A stretch of 9,617 nt of DNA from the NCBI GenBank assembly GCA_944391365.1, contig CALXTH010000159.1, positions 1-9,617 on the forward strand, read 5' to 3'. This document shows positions 1-3,908 of the stretch, one piece after another. Origin of the DNA: an uncultured Alphaproteobacteria bacterium (lineage in GTDB: Bacteria > Pseudomonadota > Alphaproteobacteria > RF32 > CAG-239). Position 1 is the stretch's first letter; every line of letters begins with the position of its first letter. The notes under the pieces are model-generated. The model searched no databases. It saw nothing but the letters and a program-made list of their open reading frames with translations, and had not been told where the DNA came from. The position numbers and the translations under genes are program-made.

Positions 1-181
1 AATGATTGCTGTCCTCCTTGAAAAATATAATTTGGATAATGAAAAAACTTTATATGTCGGAGATACCCGGGGCGACCGGGATGCCGCAGCCCAAAATGGC
101 TGCCCCTTTGCCTTTGCCGCCTGGGGATATGAAAAAAAGAAAGAAGAGGTTATGGCTGTTTCCGACGAAATTCTTGAATAA
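1..181 (+). CDS. HAD-family hydrolase, C-terminal end (partial)
   Basis: This is the last 59 or so codons of a gene that enters from the left edge; the reading frame ends with TAA at 179-181. The translated end contains VGDTRGDRDAAAQNG (residues 19-33 counted from the ATG at 2), which matches motif IV of haloacid-dehalogenase phosphatases of the phosphoglycolate-phosphatase type (GD-x3-D, the Mg-binding acidic pair). A FAFAAWGYE stretch follows, as is usual near the end of such enzymes. The ATG at position 2 is very likely an internal Met, because HAD proteins are about 200-230 aa and motifs I-III are missing here. The substrate cannot be told from this fragment. It does not look like KdsC, so there is no reason to link it to the kdsB-like gene downstream. 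Confidence 0.85.
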   Translation, partial: MIAVLLEKYNLDNEKTLYVGDTRGDRDAAAQNGCPFAFAAWGYEKKKEEVMAVSDEILE

Positions 182-218
182 AAAAATAACAGAAATATCT
201 TGAATTTTAAGCAAAAAT

Positions 219-245
219 GCCTGTTTTTATAACAGGCGTTTTTTT
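219..245 (+). terminator. Rho-independent terminator of the HAD gene
   Basis: A 7-bp perfect stem GCCTGTT/AACAGGC (219-225 with 231-237) has a 5-nt loop and is followed by G and seven T. It lies 38 bp after the HAD stop codon. Confidence 0.85.
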
Positions 246-263
246 GGTCGGGATGATGGGATT
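245..263 (-). repeat. Relic resembling the 3' end of tRNA-Pro
   Basis: Plus-strand bases 245-256 (TGGTCGGGATGA) are identical to 334-345, which are the CCA end plus the 3' acceptor strand of the tRNA-Pro gene. GGATT recurs a few bases later in both. The copy sits about 80 bp downstream of the tRNA in the same orientation. It could be a decayed attachment-site duplication left by an element that integrated at the tRNA 3' end, or the remains of a tandem tRNA duplication. It is short, so chance is not excluded. Confidence 0.4.
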
Positions 264-294
264 GACTTGTTCGCTATGCTCAGGCATCTTTAAA

Positions 295-322
295 ACAAAA
301 AATCCGCCGTAAACGGCAGATT
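295..322 (-). terminator. Terminator of tRNA-Pro
   Basis: On the minus strand a 10-bp stem (AATCTGCCGT with ACGGCGGATT, one G-T pair) has a 2-nt loop and is followed by a T-rich run, 12 bp after the tRNA CCA end. Confidence 0.75.
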
Positions 323-333
323 CTTTGTTTTAA

Positions 334-410
334 TGGTCGGGATGACTGGATTCGAACCAGCGACCACTTGCACCCCATGCAAATGCGCTACCAGGCTGCG
401 CTACATCCCG
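334..410 (-). tRNA. tRNA-Pro (anticodon GGG)
   Basis: The minus strand folds into a complete 77-nt cloverleaf with encoded CCA. The acceptor stem is CGGGATG/CATCCCG with the C1-G72 pair typical of bacterial tRNA-Pro. The D stem is GCGC/GCGC. The anticodon stem is TTTGC/GCAAG around loop ATGGGGT, giving anticodon GGG. The T arm is GCTGG-TTCGAAT-CCAGT, and A73 is followed by CCA. It decodes CCC and CCU. A promoter lies directly upstream and a terminator directly downstream, so it is a single-gene transcription unit. Confidence 0.97.
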
Positions 411-419
411 AATACGCCT

Positions 420-450
420 ATTATATAGAACGGAATAAAAATAAATGCAA
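420..450 (-). promoter_or_regulatory. Sigma70-like promoter of tRNA-Pro
   Basis: On the minus strand TTGCAT (450-445) is followed after 17 bp by TATATAAT (427-420), which includes a perfect TATAAT. The start would fall about 3-6 nt before the mature tRNA 5' end at 410. It is divergent from the promoter at 469-496. Confidence 0.7.
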
Positions 451-468
451 GTCTTTTTTGAGAACATC

Positions 469-496
469 TTGACAAATCGGTTCAACGGTATATTAT
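469..496 (+). promoter_or_regulatory. Sigma70-like promoter of the 169-aa gene
   Basis: A perfect -35 TTGACA (469-474) is separated by 16 bp from TATTAT (491-496). Transcription would start near 503, giving a short AT-rich leader ahead of the ATG at 531. Confidence 0.7.
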
Positions 497-530
497 CCGC
501 ACGTTTATTTTATTATTAATTTTTATATTT

Positions 531-1040
531 ATGTATACATTAACAATTCAAGAGTTGGCCGATAACAAAAAGTTATTGGAAAAGGCCGGAACAAAGGAAG
601 AATACAAGAGTGTATTTGCCTTGTTTTATCAGGAATTGCTCAGACAAAACACCGATTATCGTCTGATTGCTTTTGCTCAAAACATGAGTGACGCCTCCAC
701 GGCTTTCAAAATTGTCAGGGCATCGGCGGAGCATCAAACCAAACATGATGTGAAACAAATGCTCGAAACCAGCAAAAAATATGGTCTGAGAGAACAGACA
801 GACATAATCCGGAAAATCAAAAATGACATGGAACGTCTGCAGCGCATCAATCGCCTGATAAATAAATGTTCGGCTTTAAATTATGTCGGAAAAAAACGTT
901 TGCAACATGTCCAAAAGCAAATTCTGTCAAAACGCTATCCTGCGGATATTCTTTTGGCATATATCAGACATCAGTACGAAACATCGTATAATCCGACAAC
1001 GTTTCAAACCGCTTTTTTACGGGCAACAATTGAAGCTTAA
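531..1040 (+). CDS. Hypothetical basic, helix-rich protein (169 aa)
   Basis: I do not recognise a family. The protein has no signal peptide, no hydrophobic segment long enough for a membrane helix and no cysteine pairs (one Cys), so it should be cytosolic. It is rich in Lys, Arg, Gln and Ile/Leu and looks almost entirely alpha-helical, with a highly basic middle (about residues 75-135) that could bind nucleic acid; this is inference only. The gene stands alone, with a consensus promoter upstream (469-496) and a terminator directly after the stop (1048-1083), which supports it as a real expressed gene. The ATG at 531 has no Shine-Dalgarno sequence; the leader is almost pure A/T. The same is true of the next gene but not of the flagellar and kdsB-like genes. 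Confidence 0.75.
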   Translation: MYTLTIQELADNKKLLEKAGTKEEYKSVFALFYQELLRQNTDYRLIAFAQNMSDASTAFKIVRASAEHQTKHDVKQMLETSKKYGLREQTDIIRKIKNDMERLQRINRLINKCSALNYVGKKRLQHVQKQILSKRYPADILLAYIRHQYETSYNPTTFQTAFLRATIEA

Positions 1041-1047
1041 CACCACA

Positions 1048-1083
1048 AGCAGAACTCCGCATCCCGGAGCTCTGCTTTTTTAT
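1048..1083 (+). terminator. Rho-independent terminator of the 169-aa gene
   Basis: Stem AGCAGA/TCTGCT (1048-1053 with 1071-1076) continues, after one A-C mismatch, into CTCCG/CGGAG around a 5-nt loop. A run of T follows. It begins 8 bp after the stop codon. Confidence 0.85.
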
Positions 1084-1100
1084 TTATGATAAAATAACAC

Positions 1101-1129
1101 TTGACATTTATTATTTTATTGTGTACAAA
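1101..1129 (+). promoter_or_regulatory. Sigma70-like promoter of the 54-aa gene
   Basis: A perfect -35 TTGACA (1101-1106), 17 bp spacing, then TACAAA (1124-1129) as a weaker -10. The start would be near 1136, about 26 nt ahead of the ATG at 1162. Confidence 0.6.
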
Positions 1130-1161
1130 ATAGACACAATTAACTATTAAAATTTATTATT

Positions 1162-1326
1162 ATGATACCTGAAAATCGTTTTACAGATAGTCTGTACTTT
1201 ATTTTGACCATTGTTGCCATTGTCGTTATTATTGGCGTTTGTGTTTTTATAAGTATCGGTGCAAGTATGGCAGCGGAGGAAGGGTTAAACTGGACTATTG
1301 ACTTTTGGGAAAATGTATTTCCTTAA
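1162..1326 (+). CDS. Small single-pass membrane protein (54 aa)
   Basis: An ATG-to-TAA frame encodes 54 residues. Residues 1-10 are polar, about 11-33 form one strongly hydrophobic segment rich in Ile, Val and Phe (LYFILTIVAIVVIIG and onward), and the C-terminal tail of about 18 residues carries two Glu and two Trp. The shape is that of a one-helix inner-membrane microprotein; with no positive charges in the tail and an Arg at position 6, N-in topology is likely. It is short, but a TTGACA promoter ends about 30 bp upstream and a perfect 17-bp terminator begins 4 bp after the stop, so the cistron is well framed. There is no Shine-Dalgarno sequence, only an A/T leader. No family is recognised. 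Confidence 0.65.
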   Translation: MIPENRFTDSLYFILTIVAIVVIIGVCVFISIGASMAAEEGLNWTIDFWENVFP

Positions 1327-1330
1327 GTTT

Positions 1331-1369
1331 AAGAAAAAGACTGTAGAAAAACTCTACAGTCTTTTTCTT
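1331..1369 (+). terminator. Perfect 17-bp terminator hairpin, probably bidirectional
   Basis: Bases 1331-1347 pair without mismatch with 1353-1369 around the loop AAAAC. Because the outer arm is A-rich on one side and T-rich on the other, it can end transcripts from either strand. Confidence 0.88.
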
Positions 1370-1502
1370 ATGTCAATAATAAATTTATTTAGTAACTGTT
1401 CCTTTGAGCCGAAAGTAGGACTCAATACTGTAAAATAGCAACAACAATATGTGCAGGATATAATCCGCCGTGGCAATCTCATAAAAAAATATAGCCACTG
1501 TC

Positions 1503-1525
1503 ATTCCCCGACTTGATCGGGGAAT
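1503..1525. repeat. REP-like palindrome
   Basis: A perfect 9-bp inverted repeat ATTCCCCGA/TCGGGGAAT surrounds CTTGA. The flanks GTC and CCAG give the overall form GTCATTCCC...GGGAATCCAG, a type of short intergenic palindrome common in Proteobacteria. There is no T tract, so it is not a canonical terminator. Confidence 0.65.
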
Positions 1526-1572
1526 CCAGGTGTAGCAAAAAAACTTCACAGCCGCAGATTGTGCCCATATTT

Positions 1573-1642
1573 ACCTCTCATAGGAAAGAGGTCACTCATA
1601 AGATCGGGTGAGTATGATTCAAAAAACGATCCATATTCACCC
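1573..1642. repeat. Double-hairpin intergenic repeat (copy 1)
   Basis: ACCTCT/AGAGGT (1573-1578 with 1587-1592) is followed by GGGTGAGTATG (1606-1616), which pairs with CATATTCACCC (1632-1642) with one G-T pair. The motif GGTGAGTA...TTCACCCTCTCT resembles the element at 2931-3022, suggesting a small repeat family. Confidence 0.5.
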
Positions 1643-1667
1643 TCTCTGTTGTTGTAAAGACTGGCGT

Positions 1668-1695
1668 AGAAAAACAATCTGGTAGATTGTTTTTT
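1668..1695 (-). terminator. Terminator of the first cysteine-rich gene
   Basis: Perfect 8-bp stem AACAATCT/AGATTGTT (1673-1680 with 1684-1691), 3-nt loop, with T runs on both sides when read on the respective strands. On the minus strand it lies 15-20 bp after the TAG at 1711-1713. Confidence 0.75.
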
Positions 1696-1710
1696 CCTCA
1701 CACCTTAAAT

Positions 1711-2571
1711 CTAATAACTTACCAGTACCGGGCGAACATAATAGTAGCTGCCGTCGTAACCGTAGCCGTTGTACATACTGCCATCAGACATGTTCACGAG
1801 GTAGTGGCCGTTGTAGCCATTGAAAGTAGACGACCAATAATAGTATTTTTCTCCAAATTTTGTGCCGCCATTGGTCGAGAGTGAGCTGTTGAGTGATGAT
1901 TTATTATTGTACATGGTCACAAGCCGGTCCTTGGAAGGCAAAGTCCCTTTAAGACTACCACAGAAGCTATAAGACGCACAATTATCTCGAGCATCGTACC
2001 AATCCATAGTACCCAAATCTTGCATCGCCACATAGAAGTTCATATCATTCGTTTTAATCCCAACAACCTTACCATTACATTTATAAACATCTCCGTCAGG
2101 ACCATTTAAAATCTGTTTCTGACAACTCCCGTTTTTCCACTCATAGCCGCTTGCACACGAACATTGAGTATATTTCCCGCCACAGGCAGAGCCTGAACCG
2201 CCAGAATAGCCCATTCCAGAACATGTGTATTTATAAGAAGATGAACAAGACTTTTTACAGGAATCGTTATCCCATTTATAGCCGCTTTTACAGCTGCATT
2301 TTTTATACTTTCTACCGCAACTGTCACCACTGCCACCGGAATATCCTGTCCCGGAACAAGCATATTTAAAACCGTTGTCCGCACAGACTGATTCTTCTGT
2401 TGCCAAACACGCCCACTTGTTGCCAAACGGACATTTGACGCCTTTGCCTCCGTTACAAGTTGTTTCAGTATAACCTAGAGTTTCACAATTTGTTGTTTCT
2501 ACGCACTGAGCGTAAGATAAAATCGGAATAAAGGACAGACTTGTCCCTAAGAGTAAAAATTTAATTTTCAT
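1711..2571 (-). CDS. Secreted Cys-rich protein with DGR-type C-lectin-like C-terminus (paralogue 1, 286 aa)
   Basis: The start is set at 2571 rather than the longer 2628 option. The ATG at 2571 has a GGAG ribosome site about 8 nt upstream and begins a clean signal peptide (Lys-rich start, hydrophobic core, SYA-QC cleavage near residue 21). Residues 22-155 hold Cys-rich modules of about 45 aa, each with a CSGxGYSGGSG block, CGxKY and a CxCxxGYxW end (about 72-100 and 117-145). Many paired cysteines suggest disulphides outside the cytoplasm. Residues 156-286 resemble DUF1566/FGE-like C-type-lectin folds: FYVAMxDLGTM, LPSKDRLVTMYNN, YYWSST and YYVRPV. Residues 250-278 are Tyr/Gly/Asn/Asp-rich and encoded largely by NNC codons, as expected of a DGR variable region. 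The likely role is extracellular or surface ligand binding. A paralogue of exactly the same length is at 8718-9578. Ligand and anchoring are unknown. Confidence 0.85.
   Translation of the reverse strand: MKIKFLLLGTSLSFIPILSYAQCVETTNCETLGYTETTCNGGKGVKCPFGNKWACLATEESVCADNGFKYACSGTGYSGGSGDSCGRKYKKCSCKSGYKWDNDSCKKSCSSSYKYTCSGMGYSGGSGSACGGKYTQCSCASGYEWKNGSCQKQILNGPDGDVYKCNGKVVGIKTNDMNFYVAMQDLGTMDWYDARDNCASYSFCGSLKGTLPSKDRLVTMYNNKSSLNSSLSTNGGTKFGEKYYYWSSTFNGYNGHYLVNMSDGSMYNGYGYDGSYYYVRPVLVSY
1728..1836 (-). repeat. Candidate DGR variable region 1
   Basis: The region runs from the constant WSST codons (1825-1836) to the constant TATGTTCGCCCGG block (from 1740 down to 1728). Between them are 29 codons, 19 of which end in C and vary freely at positions one and two (TTC, GGC, TAC, AAC, CAC, CTC, GAC, AGC). 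AAC template codons mutated at A give NNC, which never encodes a stop. The equivalent segment of the paralogue (8736-8843) aligns without gaps. No template repeat or reverse transcriptase is in the window. Confidence 0.55.
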
Positions 2572-2593
2572 AACTAAGCTCCATTGTTTTAAG

Positions 2594-2635
2594 TAAAAAA
2601 CAACGCCACCATAAGCTATGAAAACCAAGGTGGCG
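2594..2635 (-). terminator. Terminator-like hairpin in the leader, 22 bp before the start codon
   Basis: On the minus strand CGCCACC pairs with GGTGGCG (7 bp, 8 with a G-T) around an 18-nt loop, followed by TTGTTTTTT. It stands between the predicted promoter and the GGAG ribosome site of the gene starting at 2571. It would therefore end the RNA before the gene unless read through, as in an attenuator. Confidence 0.6.
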
Positions 2636-2640
2636 CGGAG

Positions 2641-2803
2641 CTCAAAACCGTAAGTACAACGGTCAGGCTTATTCGTCTACCTGCTGAACTTAACCAGCTA
2701 ACAGGAGCATAATATTAATGTAAACATTAATATCAGAGGCTATCTGCAAGTGCTTATTTCACCCACTCCGCCCATGCGGATATTTGTACTTAGGTGTTTT
2801 GAG
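2641..2803. repeat. Long imperfect inverted repeat
   Basis: Plus-strand arms 2641-2659 (CTCAAAACCGTAAGTACAA) and 2784-2803 are complementary at 17 positions, with one small internal loop (CG opposite 3 nt). They are separated by about 124 bp that contain a further perfect 10-bp palindrome (2712-2721 with 2724-2733). Confidence 0.8.
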
Positions 2804-2835
2804 ACACCACAGCCGGTTTTCCTGACTGCATAATC

Positions 2836-2864
2836 AGAATACCACAATGAAACAAAGTTCGCAA
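2836..2864 (-). promoter_or_regulatory. Putative promoter of the structured leader
   Basis: On the minus strand TTGCGA (2864-2859), 17 bp, TATTCT (2841-2836). Each hexamer matches four of six consensus bases. A run of 15 A (2883-2869) begins four bases upstream of the -35, where an UP element would be. Confidence 0.4.
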
Positions 2865-2868
2865 GCAC

Positions 2869-2883
2869 TTTTTTTTTTTTTTT
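2869..2883. repeat. Homopolymer of 15 T (15 A on the minus strand)
   Basis: Fifteen consecutive T on the plus strand. On the minus strand it abuts the putative -35. On the plus strand it follows AAGCACTT, complementary to AAGTGCTT at 2748-2755, so a plus-strand terminator is another reading. Confidence 0.9.
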
Positions 2884-2930
2884 CGAATTTTGGATTTTCA
2901 AGGTAAGAGAAAAAGGAACAATCAACAGCG

Positions 2931-3022
2931 TCCCTTCCCTTGATAGGGAAAGACAGGATGAGTAGATAATATAAAAATCTACTCACCCTAACCCTCTCTA
3001 TCAAGAGAGGGAAATGCTCTCT
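2931..3022. repeat. Imperfect inverted-repeat element (copy 2)
   Basis: Three hairpins lie in a row: TTCCCT/AGGGAA (2935-2940 with 2945-2950), GGATGAGTAGAT/ATCTACTCACCC (2956-2967 with 2977-2988, one G-T pair) and CCCTCTCT/AGAGAGGG (2992-2999 with 3004-3011). The outer hairpins are themselves inverted relatives (CTTGATAG against CTATCAAG), so the whole is a larger palindrome centred near 2972. It shares GGTGAGTA-type and TCACCCT...CTCTCT motifs with 1573-1642. It may be a small non-autonomous repeat. No convincing terminator for the methyltransferase gene is seen here. Confidence 0.6.
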
Positions 3023-3070
3023 TTTCACCCTCCGCCAACTCTATCTAAGCATCGCGCTTTCAAGCCCCAA

Positions 3071-3829
3071 TCAACCAACAGCAAACTTTTGCCCGCGGGG
3101 GCTCCCCGCCGGCTTTAGAATAGCTGACGCCTGAGGTGTATAACAGCCATCATCCTGATGAACCGTAATTCCGGGAAGAAGAACGGTTGGCGCTTTTGAA
3201 TCTTTTTGCGCAGAAAGCATAATCCGCTTGGCCGGCTGCCCGGCTTTTGAGAACAACGGAACCAGCCGGATACTGCCAAGCCGGCCATACAGAACGGACA
3301 GAATTTCATCCAATGCTTCCGTCCGGTTAATCAGATACAAAAAACCTTTGGGCGCGGTCATTTTGATACAAAAGTTCAGCCACGCGGTTAAACTGAAATG
3401 ATTCATATTATGAGCCGCGGCTTTGCTCGGATTGGGGGAGGGCATATCTCTTTCGGCATAAGGCGGATTGCTGATAACATGATGAAAACTGCAATGAGGC
3501 AGGGAAGGGGGAAGGTTGTGCCGGATATCCAGATTTTCATAATGCAGAAAATCAAACCCGTTGGCTGCGGCGCTCCTGTTTGCCAAATCCGCCAGTTCGG
3601 GCTGAAGCTCAAGCCCGGTAATCTGTACGCCGGCAGATTTAAAACGCTCGGCCAGACATAACGAAACCGCCCCTGTTCCCGAACCGACATCCAGAATTTT
3701 TTGCCCCTGGCGCACTTTTTCCGGCAGCGAGGCCAGAAAAACCGCATCAATCGCCGCACGATAACCGTTTACCGGCTGAAAAATCTTTACCCTTTTGTTG
3801 AGCAGATAATCCTCTGTGTACTCTTGCAT
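3071..3829 (-). CDS. trmN6: TrmN6/YfiC-like adenine-N6 methyltransferase
   Basis: The 252-aa protein is a class I SAM-dependent methyltransferase of the COG4123 type, whose known member methylates N6 of adenine 37 in tRNA1(Val). The N-terminus has the family block TEDYLLNKRVKIFQPVNGYR (residues 5-24) and AIDAVFLAS. The SAM-binding motif I is LDVGSGTGA (46-54), motif II is GLELQPELA (72-80), and the catalytic NPPY of N6-adenine methyltransferases is at 121-124. The length fits the family (about 245-255). The C-terminus has the RIML strand typical of these proteins. It would act in the cytosol on tRNA. It is transcribed divergently from the kdsB-like gene. The ATG at 3829 has only a weak ribosome site, but no better start is in frame. 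The exact tRNA target is assigned by family only. Confidence 0.78.
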   Translation of the reverse strand: MQEYTEDYLLNKRVKIFQPVNGYRAAIDAVFLASLPEKVRQGQKILDVGSGTGAVSLCLAERFKSAGVQITGLELQPELADLANRSAAANGFDFLHYENLDIRHNLPPSLPHCSFHHVISNPPYAERDMPSPNPSKAAAHNMNHFSLTAWLNFCIKMTAPKGFLYLINRTEALDEILSVLYGRLGSIRLVPLFSKAGQPAKRIMLSAQKDSKAPTVLLPGITVHQDDGCYTPQASAILKPAGSPRGQKFAVG

Positions 3830-3847
3830 AAAAACATAACTTTCAGG

Positions 3848-3876
3848 TTGTTTTTTGTAATGATGTTGATTAAAAT
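3848..3876 (+). promoter_or_regulatory. Sigma70-like promoter of the kdsB-like operon
   Basis: TTGTTT (3848-3853), 17 bp, TAAAAT (3871-3876), with a start near 3883, about 26 nt before the ATG at 3909. Confidence 0.55.
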
Positions 3877-3908
3877 AACCTAAATTATTCAGGAAAGGAA
3901 GTAAAAAA

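Larger units (their letters stand above)
1370..1667. other. Non-coding interval with palindromic repeats
   Basis: No plausible reading frame is seen on either strand. The left part (1370-1490) is AT-rich with no clear structure. The right part holds three hairpins: 1503-1525, 1573-1592 and 1606-1642, listed separately. The organisation resembles the short intergenic palindromic repeats of proteobacterial genomes rather than a decayed gene. Confidence 0.6.
2594..2829 (-). ncRNA. Candidate structured leader RNA or attenuator
   Basis: Read on the minus strand from the predicted start near 2829, this roughly 236-nt segment is dense in paired elements. A 5' hairpin has an AAAA loop (2828-2810). 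A long-range helix joins CTCAAAAC...TAAGTACAA (2803-2784) to TTGTACTTA...GTTTTGAG (2659-2641), 17 pairs with a small internal loop. Inside it are a TCCGC/GCGGA tetraloop hairpin (2780-2767), a 10-bp hairpin (2733-2712) and a small GCTG/CAGC hairpin (2697-2682). A hairpin followed by TTGTTTTTT closes it (2635-2594). It lies directly upstream of the ribosome site of the cysteine-rich gene. No known riboswitch family is recognised. It could be a cis leader, an independent small RNA or a palindromic mobile element. Confidence 0.5.

Noticed and set aside
1..181. KdsC (Kdo-8-phosphate phosphatase) for the HAD fragment
   Set aside because: The motif GDTRGDRDAAAQNG is of the phosphoglycolate-phosphatase type; KdsC proteins have a different, cap-less end.
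2572..2628. Longer N-terminus for the first cysteine-rich protein
   Set aside because: It would put 19 residues ahead of a good signal peptide and would be translated from the terminator hairpin. The ATG at 2571 has GGAG upstream and gives the same length as the paralogue.
2647..2663. tRNA-like anticodon arm (5-bp stem with 7-nt loop)
   Set aside because: Position 33 is not U in either strand and there are no acceptor or T arms around it.
2740..2925. 61-aa minus-strand frame across the leader region
   Set aside because: It runs through the T15 tract as poly-Lys and through the structured RNA hairpins, has no ribosome site and no recognisable protein features.
2992..3022. Intrinsic terminator of trmN6
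   Set aside because: The hairpins are stable but lack a T tract on the minus strand; they fit the repeat element better.
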